Positions 45,626 through 53,764 of a stretch of 64,000 bases of DNA are shown piece after piece. Location: positions 84,624 to 148,623 of the forward strand of contig NZ_LZJR01000068.1 of assembly GCF_001667925.1 (NCBI RefSeq). The letters are read 5' to 3'. This DNA is from Mycobacterium sp. E2479. Lineage in GTDB: Bacteria > Actinomycetota > Actinomycetes > Mycobacteriales > Mycobacteriaceae. Position numbers and translations under genes: made by a program. How positions within the stretch are numbered: position 1 is the first letter of the stretch; the number at the start of each line of letters is the position of its first letter. Under the pieces are notes generated by a model. The model was given only the letters and a program-made list of their open reading frames with translations. It did no database searches and was not told where the DNA came from.

Positions 45626-46084
45626 CTATTCCGGCGATTGCGCCAGCACGGCGAGCCGGTCCATCGACTCGCGCAGCATGTCGGCGGTCGTCGCACGGGC
45701 TTTTGCGATGCGGTTGGGGTCGGTGAGCGCCGTCCAGTCGTAGGTGTGGGTCACCGTGGTGAGTTCGGCGTTGACCGGACTGAGCTCCCACCGCCACAGG
45801 TGGCCCGGTGGCTGCTTGCCGGGCTCGGCTGGGCGCCAAGCGATTTTGCTACCCTCCACGAACTCGGTGACGTGGTTCTCGCGCACCGCGCCGTTGGTCA
45901 GCGTTGTCTCGAAGATGTCACCCACCCGATGAACGCGCTGGCCGGCAGCGGACGAGGCCAAGTTGTTGTTGCCGTCCCAGCTCGGTTGGCGGGACGGGTC
46001 GGCGATCAGTTCGAAAATCCGGGCGGCGTTCGCCGACATCACGCGGGTGGCGCTCACCATGCGATCGAGTTCCGTATCGGGCAT
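45626..46084 (-). CDS. SRPBCC (START-like) domain protein
   Basis: A 152-residue polyketide-cyclase-fold protein with VSATRVMSANAARIFELIADPSRQPSWDG at the N-terminus and HLWRWELSPVNAELTTVTHTYDW in the sheet. The role is likely binding or chemistry on a hydrophobic ligand; no specific function can be given. ATG 46084 is preferred over the longer frame to 46267, which runs into non-coding sequence containing a mobile-type element. It is convergent with the methyltransferase. Confidence 0.8.
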   Translation of the reverse strand: MPDTELDRMVSATRVMSANAARIFELIADPSRQPSWDGNNNLASSAAGQRVHRVGDIFETTLTNGAVRENHVTEFVEGSKIAWRPAEPGKQPPGHLWRWELSPVNAELTTVTHTYDWTALTDPNRIAKARATTADMLRESMDRLAVLAQSPE

Positions 46085-46208
46085 GTCGCTATCCAAACAC
46101 GTCCAGCGAGGTGTTGTGGCGGTGACATTGGGCCGGGGCTCTGAGGACTTTGGCCGTCGCAGGGTTCGCCGGACGCGTGCGACGGTGGCATTGCCGAGAT
46201 GACCCGGT

Positions 46209-46316
46209 GGTCTGTCCGAAGTGCAACGAGCCCACTCCCGAGCTCCGAACAAGTGGAGCGACCGCACAGGGGTTCTTGACCCAGCGTCGCACCACGGTTC
46301 TGCCTTCGGACAGACC
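46209..46316. mobile_element. 108-bp MITE-like element with perfect 13-bp terminal inverted repeats
   Basis: GGTCTGTCCGAAG (46209-46221) and its exact reverse complement CTTCGGACAGACC (46304-46316) bound 108 bases in the gap between two minus-strand genes. No coding frame with a start site fills it, and no clear target-site duplication flanks it. This is the structure of a miniature inverted-repeat element or a decayed insertion-sequence remnant. The same dyad might instead be a long RNA hairpin. Confidence 0.5.
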
Positions 46317-46334
46317 TCCAGGCCTCCACTCGGT

Positions 46335-47030
46335 TCATCCCATCCGGGGCAGCGCCTCGACCGGTCCGGAGAGCGCCGCCTTGACGTAACGGGTGTCGTC
46401 GTCGGCCAGCACTTCGGTGTCGTCCCCTTCGATGCCGTCGACGATCGCGCGGGCCACCTGGCGCGGATCGTTCTTGGGTGCGTCGAAGCCGGAAGTCATA
46501 TCGGTATCGGTAAAGCCGAGGTGGGCGGCAACGACCAGGGTGCCCTGCTTCTCGAGTTCGATCCGCAGCGAATTGGTCGTCGACCACAATGCGGCCTTGG
46601 AATCGCCGTACCCACCGGATCCTGGCATCCAGGACAGGATCGAGGCGATGTCGACCAATGCCCCGCCACCGTTTTCGGCCAGGATCGGTGCGAACGCCTT
46701 GGCCACGCGCAGCGCGCCGAAGTAATTCGTCTCGAAGACCGCTCGTACCTCTTCGATGTCGCTGGCGAGCAGGCTGCGCGCGCCCAGCACGCCGGCATTG
46801 TTGATGACGATGTCGGCGTCCGACGCCCTGGCCGCCAGAGCGGCCACCGAATCCGGCTTGGTGACGTCCAGTTCGACGCTGACCACGCGCGGGTCCCGAC
46901 TGGGCTGGGGCGCCCGGGCGGTGGCGTAGACCTTTGCCGCGCCTCGTTCCAACAACTCCGCGACGATGGCCTTGCCGAGCCCGCGCTGTCCACCGGTGAC
47001 GACCACCGTCGATCCCTTCACATTGACCAT
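46335..47030 (-). CDS. SDR-family oxidoreductase divergent from CGNR regulator
   Basis: A 231-residue short SDR with TGGQRGLGKAIVAELLERGA, NNAGVLG and catalytic SILSWMPGSGGYGDSK. ATG 47030 has AAGGGAG 11 bases upstream; the frame to 47270 would run through the divergent promoter. It lies opposite the CGNR regulator with two operator-like repeats between them, so it is the probable target. The substrate is unknown; the compact size is at the low end of the family. Confidence 0.87.
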   Translation of the reverse strand: MVNVKGSTVVVTGGQRGLGKAIVAELLERGAAKVYATARAPQPSRDPRVVSVELDVTKPDSVAALAARASDADIVINNAGVLGARSLLASDIEEVRAVFETNYFGALRVAKAFAPILAENGGGALVDIASILSWMPGSGGYGDSKAALWSTTNSLRIELEKQGTLVVAAHLGFTDTDMTSGFDAPKNDPRQVARAIVDGIEGDDTEVLADDDTRYVKAALSGPVEALPRMG

Positions 47031-47048
47031 GACCCTGCTCCCTTGACT

Positions 47049-47068
47049 TAGGCAAAATAGCTTTGCAT
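47049..47068. promoter_or_regulatory. operator-like repeat 1 in SDR/CGNR divergent region
   Basis: TAGGCAAAATAGCTTTGCAT contains GCAAA-ATAGC-TTTGC, a perfect 5-5-5 palindrome, 19 bases from the SDR start. Confidence 0.55.
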
Positions 47069-47095
47069 ACGTCACAGTAGTTGACGGCTTCGACA

Positions 47096-47115
47096 TAGGC
47101 AAGTAGCATTTGGAT
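47096..47115. promoter_or_regulatory. operator-like repeat 2, abutting the CGNR start codon
   Basis: TAGGCAAGTAGCATTTGGAT shares TAGGCAA, TAGC, TTTG and final AT with repeat 1, and lies 47 bases from it and directly against the CGNR ATG. Binding here would block the regulator's own translation start or promoter, which fits autoregulation. Confidence 0.5.
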
Positions 47116-47766
47116 ATGTCTTTGCCGTGGGGTGCGTCACACCGATACGGGTGTGCCACAGCGCCCGGAGGCCTCGGCCTGGTCCAGGACTTCCTCAACA
47201 CGAGGGGTATCGACGGGTATGGAGCTGACCTGCTGGCGGACCTAGACCTCGCCGGCGACTGGGCGCGCAACGCGGTGCGGGCGTGGTCGGTCGCACGCGA
47301 CGCGGATCTGCAGCCACCCGAGCTGGGCTACGCGGATTTGGACAAGCTTCGCGGCTTGCGTGCCACGATCGAGCAGCTGGTGGCCGGCGAACCGCCGAGT
47401 GGGCGGGGCACCCGCGGTGTCACCGCATCGTTCACCGTATCCAAGTCCGGTGAGATCCGGCTGTATCCCAGCGGCGGCGGTTGGCGCTGGCTAGCGTCGG
47501 CGCTGTGGGGCGAGATTTTGTTGAGCCAGCAAGCCGGCACGTGGCGGCGGATCAAGCGATGCCACAACCACCGGTGCGGGTCAACGTTTTACGACCGTTC
47601 GAAGAACAACAGCGGAGTGTGGCACGACGTCAAGACCTGCGGCAACGCCGTCAATCTGCGCGTCTCCCGGGCCCGGCGGCGCGAACGCGAGCGGGCGGTG
47701 CAGGCAGGCATTCGGCCAAAAGTGAGCGATACCGGCAGGGACAAGCCGGATCCCTGGTCCCGGTAG
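47116..47766 (+). CDS. CGNR zinc-finger regulator with ABATE-type N-terminal domain
   Basis: A 216-residue protein. The N-terminal alpha-helical (ABATE-like, stress-related) domain spans about residues 15-140, and a C-terminal zinc finger of the CGNR family follows (RCHNHRCGSTFYD...WHDVKTCGNAVN). Putative ligands are Cys149, Cys154, His170 and Cys175. His170 replaces the usual Cys, and the eponymous CGNR is CGNA here. Such proteins are DNA-binding transcription factors. It is divergent from the SDR, and two similar repeats lie in the 85-base gap. The C-terminal tail is strongly basic. Confidence 0.82.
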   Translation: MSLPWGASHRYGCATAPGGLGLVQDFLNTRGIDGYGADLLADLDLAGDWARNAVRAWSVARDADLQPPELGYADLDKLRGLRATIEQLVAGEPPSGRGTRGVTASFTVSKSGEIRLYPSGGGWRWLASALWGEILLSQQAGTWRRIKRCHNHRCGSTFYDRSKNNSGVWHDVKTCGNAVNLRVSRARRRERERAVQAGIRPKVSDTGRDKPDPWSR

Positions 47767-48101
47767 GACGTCTGCCTGGGCCGTCAACAGCGTTCGGCGC
47801 CTTTGGTCATCAGGCGCGGCCTCGTGGTCGCCGGTCGCCGCTTGCTTCTGAGCACCGCGTGCACTACATGGACGGTGTGCGCCTTTAGCGGCGCGACCCC
47901 GTCGAAAGTTGCGGGAGCCTGGCTGACCCAGGCCGGAAGTGTGGCCACGGTTGATTCCTTTGCTTTTTCGGCATGTGCGCCGACTCAGTCAATTGCACCG
48001 CCGCCGTTTTACGGTGGCGCCGCGCCGCGGTAAACGTCACGAAAACCCTTTTGTGGCGCACGGCACATCCGTGACGCAACGAAAGGCACGCGACAGTGCG
48101 T
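47767..48101. other. intergenic region between CGNR and SDR genes
   Basis: 335 bases with no convincing gene. Small frames (for example 47803-48033) lack ribosome-binding sites and have unusual composition. A hairpin (48000-48018) occurs just beyond the convergent SDR stop. Confidence 0.5.
48000..48018 (-). terminator. hairpin downstream of minus-strand SDR gene
   Basis: GCCGCCGT-TTT-ACGGTGGC gives an 8-bp stem with one G-T pair and a 3-base loop, 84 bases past the SDR stop. No T-tract follows. It could end transcripts from either side. Confidence 0.35.
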
Positions 48102-48947
48102 TTAGTGAAAACCCTTGAACCGGCGCAGATAACCCGGCAATCGGTGTGCCGGTATCGCTTTGGGCCAGTCGTTAGGGCGGAAATACGCGTCGGTACCGCC
48201 GTCCACGAATACTACACTGCCGCACAGAAAATCGGCGGCATCCGACAGCATGAAACACATCCAGTCGGCCATGTGCCCCGGGTCACCGAAGCCCCCGAGG
48301 GGGACGGGAAACGACCGGACCGCCTTCGCCTGCCTTGGGTTCGATAATTGTTCCTGCAGAAGCGGTGTCATGATTGCGCCGGGCGACAACGCATTCAGGC
48401 GCACGCCCGACCCGGCCCATTCCGAAAGCACTGCGTGCCGCCGCACCCATCGGCTGACTGCGATCTTGGACGCCCCGTACATCATCGTCGGCGCCGCCGG
48501 ACCTAATAGGCGAACCGTTCGCACCGCCTTGTCCGCGTCGTGGGCAAGCAGCGCTTTGACCGCCCGGCGGGGCACCGCAGGTATCGTCGTCGTCGAGTTA
48601 CTGGCGACAACAACGACTTTCGCGCGTTCGGCGGCAGCCAGCGCGGAACGCCAGGCGGCGAGCAATTCGACGACCCCGAAGTAGTTGACCGCGGCGATCT
48701 TTCGAATACGATCGCGACCGGGGCTGGGCCCCAGGCCGGCCGCCAGGACGGCACCGTCGAGTCTGTTGCCCGCGGCCGCCAGGACACCGTCGGCCGCCGC
48801 TTTACGTCCATCGGGTGTCGACAGGTCGGCGATGATATCGGCCTCCTTGATGTCGACACCGATGATGCTGTGCCCATTGCGCCGAAGGCGCGCGGCGGTC
48901 TCGCGGCCCATCCCCGAAGCCGAGCCGGTAACGGCATAGGTCCCCAT
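48102..48947 (-). CDS. SDR-family oxidoreductase (hydroxysteroid dehydrogenase-like)
   Basis: A 281-residue SDR with TGSASGMGRETAARL as cofactor motif, a short sheet with DGAVLAAGLGPS, and catalytic YGASK preceded by ASNSTTT. This pattern resembles 3-alpha-hydroxysteroid/coniferyl-alcohol dehydrogenases. GGAGG lies five bases before the ATG. Steroid or aromatic-alcohol substrates are plausible for a mycobacterium but are not shown. Its neighbour is the DUF2127 gene on the same strand, 69 bases upstream. Confidence 0.85.
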   Translation of the reverse strand: MGTYAVTGSASGMGRETAARLRRNGHSIIGVDIKEADIIADLSTPDGRKAAADGVLAAAGNRLDGAVLAAGLGPSPGRDRIRKIAAVNYFGVVELLAAWRSALAAAERAKVVVVASNSTTTIPAVPRRAVKALLAHDADKAVRTVRLLGPAAPTMMYGASKIAVSRWVRRHAVLSEWAGSGVRLNALSPGAIMTPLLQEQLSNPRQAKAVRSFPVPLGGFGDPGHMADWMCFMLSDAADFLCGSVVFVDGGTDAYFRPNDWPKAIPAHRLPGYLRRFKGFH

Positions 48948-49016
48948 TGATTCCTCCGTTCTCTGGGCAGTATGCCCGGGAAACGGACCGCTCCGGCGGG
49001 CGGTGCCCGGGTGGGA

Positions 49017-49796
49017 TCAGTTCGCCGCCGCGGCCTTCTCGACGTCGAGCAACTGTTCGCCGCGTCGTTCCTCGTCGTAGGCCTTGCGCCCGCCCCGCAG
49101 CCCGAATAAGCGTTTCGAGACCAACAGGTAGATCACCGCGGCGACATTGATGGTGAAGGTCACCGCCCGGGTCATGGTGATGCCCTTGGCCAGGTCGTGG
49201 ATCTCGAGCGGCAAGAAGACCGAGGTGGCTATCACCGCGAAGTATTCGCCCCAGCGCTTGAGCAACCACAAGCCAACGCCTTCGACGACCTCGATCAGCG
49301 CGTAACCCACCAGCGCCAAGGTCAGCAGGGTCAGGGTGGATGGCTTGGCGGCCAGCGCCTTCTCCAGTTCGTGCACGATGGTCATCTGATCGACCTTGAA
49401 TCCGGCGGTGCGGAAGATCGGCAGGTCGCGATCGAGGGTGGCCTGGATGGCGCCGCGCGCCCCCCGAAACTTCCACACTGCGTAGGCCGCCAGCGCAATC
49501 ACCACCGCCCGCAACACACGTTCCACCGCCAATGCGCGAATGATGATGGCCTGGCGTAAGGCCTTGCCGCGCATGATCATCGGCGCATCTTCGGCGCGGC
49601 CGCGTCCGTGCGGCTCGCCGACGGTGAATTCGCCGCACCGCAAGCAGCGCCACACTTCGCCCAGCCCGGTGCTGCCGCTCAGGCGGTCGGCGAGTGACTT
49701 CTCGTCGGGTGCGTAGGTGGCGTGGCCGGCTACCGCGCAAGTGACCAGCTCCCACCGGTTGCGGCGGTGTTCTTTGCCCATGGCGGGATCATTCAT
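49017..49796 (-). CDS. DUF2127 membrane protein with zinc-ribbon-like N-terminus
   Basis: About 259 residues with RWELVTCAVAGHATYAPDE and WRCLRCGEFTVGEP, a CxxC motif suggesting metal binding. Two or three membrane segments then carry the DUF2127 core (LLKRWGEYFAVIATSVFLPLEIHDL). The function of the family is unknown. The start is uncertain: ATG 49829, 49796 or 49781 all lack strong Shine-Dalgarno. I use 49796 as a middle choice. It follows MmgE/PrpD by a short gap and may be co-transcribed. Confidence 0.78.
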   Translation of the reverse strand: MNDPAMGKEHRRNRWELVTCAVAGHATYAPDEKSLADRLSGSTGLGEVWRCLRCGEFTVGEPHGRGRAEDAPMIMRGKALRQAIIIRALAVERVLRAVVIALAAYAVWKFRGARGAIQATLDRDLPIFRTAGFKVDQMTIVHELEKALAAKPSTLTLLTLALVGYALIEVVEGVGLWLLKRWGEYFAVIATSVFLPLEIHDLAKGITMTRAVTFTINVAAVIYLLVSKRLFGLRGGRKAYDEERRGEQLLDVEKAAAAN

Positions 49797-49835
49797 GGCG
49801 GACGGTCGCCCACGCAAGGGGGCGCGCATCGTGGG

Positions 49836-51245
49836 TCAAAAGCGCGGCTTGCTGCGCGCGCACCGAGCGGTGGGGCGCACCGACCCGAGGAGTCCGGCGA
49901 GCTCGGTGACGGAGATCTCGTCGAGCCGCGCGACCGCGGCGACGATGTCGTCACCCAGCGCCTCGTCGCAGAAGGGTTCGGCGAGCCAGCCGAACTTGTC
50001 CACGACGCGTTCCCAGGACATCGGACGGGTGGGTGATCCCTCGTAATCGGACTGTTCGCGGCTGAATCTGCGCCCGTCGGTCGTAATCACGTGCACCCGC
50101 GCCGCGGTGCGCTGCGGGTAGTCGGCGGTCAGGTCGTCGGCGACGTCGACCTCCACCCGCGACAACAGATCTTGCACGTCGTGGCGCGAAACCCGGTCAT
50201 TCTCAAGCTGTTCGGGGCCCACGCCACCATCGATCAGGGCGACCGCGGTCAGGTACTTGAGGTTGTAGTCGGCCTGCTCCTTGGTGGTCGGATGTTCTTT
50301 GTCGCCATACGCACCCCCGCCGGCGAAGTCGTATGCTCCCTGAAACACCTCGAGGATCACCCGCGTCACATCTGCACCGCGCAAACCGTTCTCGCTGCGC
50401 ACGGCCAGAACCGCGTCGATGACGACCTGGCCGTGGATGAGTGAGCAGTACTGCTTCAAGTAGGTCTGCTCGACGCAGGTGAGGCTCCGGTCGGCGGCTT
50501 GAAGATCGATGGGCTGGTCGAACAGCTGCACCAACCCGTGCGGGCCTTCGAACAGCGACTTGGGTCCGGTGATGCCACGCGCGGCCAGCATCGTCGTGTA
50601 CACGGCACGCATGCCGGTGATCGCCGGCGAGATGCCCTTCCAGTTCGACACCGGTTCGGCATGGACCGTCGCCAGCGACACATTGTCGGCCGCCGCCGCG
50701 GCGATGGCGTTGGCGGTCTGTCCGGCGCTCAGTCCCAATAGCTTCGCGCTGCCCGCCGCAACCGACATGGACAGCTGCAGGGCGTGGTTGAGGCCGCGGG
50801 CCATCACGGGAACCCGTGCGCTGAAACGGCATTGGATCTCGTAGGCGACCGCCAGCGCGAGCAGGAAGTCGGCTCCCCCGGCGCCGGTGTGCTCGGCCAC
50901 GGCCAGAACTGCGCCGAAGTTATCGGCGGGATGGCAGAGTCCGCCCACGGTCAGGTAGGTGTCGAGCAGATCGGGATAGCGCACCAGGACCGCGTTGAAG
51001 AACGCGGCCTGGTCCACCGATGCTCGCCCACCGCCGACCAGCGTGGCCGTCGGGGCGCCACCGAATTGGGCGGTGTGGTCACGAATGGTGGGGACGAGCT
51101 CCCCGTCCAGCGAGCCGACGGCGCACGCGATGCTGTCGAGCACGTTGCGTTTCAACAGTGCGCGCGGCCGCTCGCTCAGATCTGCCGGCTGCGCTCCGAC
51201 GACGAAATCGGCCAGCTCGTCCACAACGTAGCTATGTGCCACCAC
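49836..51245 (-). CDS. MmgE/PrpD-family protein (2-methylcitrate dehydratase-like)
   Basis: A 469-residue MmgE/PrpD protein: a helical domain (VVDELADFVVGAQPADLSERP onward, with the conserved DSIACAVG), a long middle part with HPADNFGAVLAVAEH, and a smaller C-terminal domain. Family members are 2-methylcitrate or cis-aconitate/iminosuccinate dehydratases or isomerases. No prpB or prpC gene is nearby, so propionate metabolism is not implied and the substrate is open. GTG 51245 has GGGAGG about seven bases upstream. The IclR gene lies 75 bases upstream on the same strand, suggesting that it regulates this gene. Confidence 0.86.
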   Translation of the reverse strand: MVAHSYVVDELADFVVGAQPADLSERPRALLKRNVLDSIACAVGSLDGELVPTIRDHTAQFGGAPTATLVGGGRASVDQAAFFNAVLVRYPDLLDTYLTVGGLCHPADNFGAVLAVAEHTGAGGADFLLALAVAYEIQCRFSARVPVMARGLNHALQLSMSVAAGSAKLLGLSAGQTANAIAAAAADNVSLATVHAEPVSNWKGISPAITGMRAVYTTMLAARGITGPKSLFEGPHGLVQLFDQPIDLQAADRSLTCVEQTYLKQYCSLIHGQVVIDAVLAVRSENGLRGADVTRVILEVFQGAYDFAGGGAYGDKEHPTTKEQADYNLKYLTAVALIDGGVGPEQLENDRVSRHDVQDLLSRVEVDVADDLTADYPQRTAARVHVITTDGRRFSREQSDYEGSPTRPMSWERVVDKFGWLAEPFCDEALGDDIVAAVARLDEISVTELAGLLGSVRPTARCARSKPRF

Positions 51246-51320
51246 TTTTCGCCTCCCAAGCGAGGCTACCCCGACACCAGCGGGCCACGGCCAATCCCGT
51301 CAGACCTCGTGCGCGGCGAC

Positions 51321-52187
51321 CTACATGGCGGTATCGACCGCGGCCGGTTGCGGTGCCGATCCGCTGAGCGCGACGGTCTCGTCGGTCAGGCGTTTCCCGA
51401 TGTCGCGGATCTGTCGCGCACCGAGCGCGCACAGCGGGTGCACGGCCACCATCAGGGCGACGCGGCCCCGGTCGTCGAAAACCGGCGCGGCGATGGTCAC
51501 CACGGGTTGCTTGCGCCGGCCCGGGTTGTCGTCGGACAGGAAACCGATGGTGGTGAACTCGACCCGCAGCTGATCCATGATGTGACGCACCGAGGTCGGC
51601 ATGTCGCTGCTGTCCAACGTGCCGACCACCTGCACCGCCTGCGCGAGCGCCGGCGTCGTCCAGTCCACGTCGAATCCCCGTTCGCGCGTATGCGCCAACA
51701 CCTGTTGCAGGCGCTGGGTGCGCTCGGCATTGTCGCCCGCACCCCGCCGGATCCACGCGCGCTGTTGCGCCTCGGTGTCCCACGCCGCCATTGCGACACC
51801 GAACGGCGGCGCGTACGGAATGCGATCACCAGGTATCCCCGACGGCTGCGTGGCGGGTTCACCTTCAAAGGCGGTGACCACCAACGATTCACCGAACTTC
51901 TCAACCACCGAGCAGGCGTAGCCGACTCCGCGGGACAGTCGCAGTGCCGCGGATCGCGCCGCATGCGCGAGCGGCCGGGCGGTGTCCGTGCGGGCGGCCA
52001 CCACCGCGAGCGCGGGGCCGAGGGCGAACGTCTTTTCGACCGGATCGCGGCTCGCCCAACCGCGGTCGCACAACGTCTTCAGAATCGCGTGTGCGGTCGC
52101 TTGGGTGAGAGCCAGCTCGCGCACCACGTCGGAGAAGCGCAGGCGCGCGTTTGGCGACCGCGCCAGCAGCTCGACGACATCGAGCAC
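51321..52187 (-). CDS. IclR-family transcriptional regulator
   Basis: 288 residues as annotated: a winged HTH (LDVVELLARSPNARLRFSDVVRELALTQATAHAILKTL) followed by the IclR effector domain. The frame continues upstream of GTG 52187 without stop, with the family-typical GSPSAPTARV, to at least ATT 52220. No ATG, GTG or TTG occurs in that stretch, while GGGAG (52228-52232) sits seven bases before the ATT. The true start may therefore be a non-canonical ATT, or the shorter GTG form is real. It sits between the MmgE gene and a divergent dehydrogenase operon. Direct repeats at 52263-52291 are possible binding sites. Confidence 0.85.
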   Translation of the reverse strand: MLDVVELLARSPNARLRFSDVVRELALTQATAHAILKTLCDRGWASRDPVEKTFALGPALAVVAARTDTARPLAHAARSAALRLSRGVGYACSVVEKFGESLVVTAFEGEPATQPSGIPGDRIPYAPPFGVAMAAWDTEAQQRAWIRRGAGDNAERTQRLQQVLAHTRERGFDVDWTTPALAQAVQVVGTLDSSDMPTSVRHIMDQLRVEFTTIGFLSDDNPGRRKQPVVTIAAPVFDDRGRVALMVAVHPLCALGARQIRDIGKRLTDETVALSGSAPQPAAVDTAM

Positions 52188-52262
52188 CCGGGCGGTCGGC
52201 GCTGATGGCGATCCGCGAATCGCTTGACTCCCTTGCGACGGCGTTTCTACAGTTGGACGAAC

Positions 52263-52291
52263 ATTCGAGATCTTATATCGATTATTCGAGA
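52263..52291. promoter_or_regulatory. direct repeats between IclR and dehydrogenase operon
   Basis: ATTCGAGA occurs at 52263-52270 and 52284-52291, a 21-base (two-turn) period, in the AT-rich region before the TTG start of the dehydrogenase. A pair in phase suits a dimeric regulator such as the adjacent IclR. The second copy is 11 bases before the dehydrogenase start. Confidence 0.4.
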
Positions 52292-52301
52292 AAGTTAGAT
52301 A

Positions 52302-53354
52302 TTGCGCGCGGTGGTGTTGAGGGACGGCCTGTTACAGGTTCGCGAGACGCAGGACCCCGAGCCGGGTCCGGGTGAGTTGTTGCTGCGTACGCTGAGCACC
52401 GCAATCTGCGCGTCCGACGTGCACTTCATGGATCATCCCGAACTCGCCATCGATGACCCGACCGGCCGCTCGCTGTATGACACCGAGCGCGACACCGTGC
52501 TCGGCCACGAATTCGTCGGCGAGGTTGTCGGACACGGACCCGGCTGCACCGACGAGTTCGACGTCGGCGCCCGGGTGACGGCCATGCCGGTGCGCCTAAT
52601 CGACGGCGGCGCCGGCGGAATGCGCATCATCGGTCAGCATCCCGACGCCCAGGGCAGTTTCGCTGAGCTGCTGGTGGTTTCGGAGGTCGCGGCCAAGCCC
52701 GTCCCCGGCGAGGTGTCCAGCGACGCCGTGGCATTGACCGACGCGTTCGCCGTCGGCGAGTTCTACGTGCGCTCGGCGCAACTGCAACACGGAGAGATCC
52801 CCATCGTCATCGGAGCCGGAGCGATCGGTCTCTCGGCCGTCGCGGCCCTGGCCGGCCGCGGCGTTGAGCCCATCGTCGTCGCCGACTACAAATCCGACCG
52901 GCGCCAGCTGGCCCGTGACCGCTTCGGCGCGCACATCCTCGTCGATCCGAAGGACAAATCCCCGTTCGACGCGTTCAACGAGATACGCGCGCAACGCGGA
53001 TTGCCCGGGCCGGCGGTCGTATTCGAATGCGTGGGCGCGTCCGGGCTGATTCAGAAGTTGGTCGAATCGGCCGAAATGGGCACGCGCATCTACTGCGCGG
53101 GCGGCTGGTACACCGGCGACACCCTCGACATCACCACCGCCACCCGCCAGGGTGTGACCATTCAGTTCGGCGGTGGCCCGCACCCGCAGGACTGGTACGG
53201 CACACTCGACGCAATCGTGGCGGGCCGGCTGGATCCGCTGCCGAGCATCGGCAAGATCATCGGCCTCGACGAGGTGCCCGATGCCCTCGCCCAGGCCCGC
53301 AGGTCCGACGGGCCGCCCCGGATCGTCGTCCGCCCGAATCGAGACGCCCAGTGA
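52302..53354 (+). CDS. zinc-type alcohol dehydrogenase (MDR) without structural zinc site
   Basis: A 350-residue MDR enzyme. Catalytic ligands Cys36 and His69/Glu70 (GHEF) are present, and the GAGAIGLSAV Rossmann motif is intact. The usual four-cysteine structural-zinc loop is missing: the segment reads MPVRLIDGGAGGMR. The start is TTG 52302, with no clear Shine-Dalgarno. It is first in an operon with SnoaL (overlap GTGA) and SDR genes, divergent from IclR. An alcohol-to-ketone oxidation is likely, on an unknown substrate. Confidence 0.85.
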   Translation: MRAVVLRDGLLQVRETQDPEPGPGELLLRTLSTAICASDVHFMDHPELAIDDPTGRSLYDTERDTVLGHEFVGEVVGHGPGCTDEFDVGARVTAMPVRLIDGGAGGMRIIGQHPDAQGSFAELLVVSEVAAKPVPGEVSSDAVALTDAFAVGEFYVRSAQLQHGEIPIVIGAGAIGLSAVAALAGRGVEPIVVADYKSDRRQLARDRFGAHILVDPKDKSPFDAFNEIRAQRGLPGPAVVFECVGASGLIQKLVESAEMGTRIYCAGGWYTGDTLDITTATRQGVTIQFGGGPHPQDWYGTLDAIVAGRLDPLPSIGKIIGLDEVPDALAQARRSDGPPRIVVRPNRDAQ

Positions 53355-53764
53355 GCGAACGCGATGACCGGCAAGACATCAGCGAACTGCTGGTGCGCTA
53401 TGCGACCGGGATCGACCGGCGCGACTGGCCGCTGTTTCGCACCGTCTTCACCGACGACTGCCAGCTGGACTACGGCGAGATCGGGACCTGGAGCGGCGTC
53501 GATGCGGTGACCGACTTCATGGAGCAGGTGCACGCCCTGGCTGGGCACACGCTGCACCGGCTGTCCAACCAGGCCATCACGCTCGACGGCGACACCGCGA
53601 CTGCACGCACGTACATCGACGGCCTGATCATGGCCGGCGACAACAACTCCGGGGTCAATGCCATCGGTTTCTACGACGACGACATGGTCCGCACCCCGGT
53701 CGGGTGGCGCATCGCCCGCCGGCGCTACACCCAGGTCCGCATCACCACGGTCGGTGGCGGATAG
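53351..53764 (+). CDS. SnoaL-like (NTF2 fold) protein
   Basis: A 137-residue SnoaL_4-type protein: ISELLVRYATGIDRRDWPLFRTVFTDDCQLDY at the N-terminus and WRIARRRYTQVRI at the C-terminus. Members include polyketide cyclases, dehydratase-like proteins and ring-hydroxylating small subunits. GTG 53351 overlaps the dehydrogenase stop by four bases. With dehydrogenases on both sides it may be an isomerase or dehydratase; that is inference. Confidence 0.82.
   Translation: MSERDDRQDISELLVRYATGIDRRDWPLFRTVFTDDCQLDYGEIGTWSGVDAVTDFMEQVHALAGHTLHRLSNQAITLDGDTATARTYIDGLIMAGDNNSGVNAIGFYDDDMVRTPVGWRIARRRYTQVRITTVGGG

Noticed and set aside
47803..48033. Small 76-residue plus-strand frame
   Set aside because: It begins at TTG without a Shine-Dalgarno, has an odd composition and ends in a hairpin region.
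49836..51245. prpD of a methylcitrate cycle
   Set aside because: No prpB or prpC nearby; MmgE/PrpD members have several activities, so a specific symbol is not justified.
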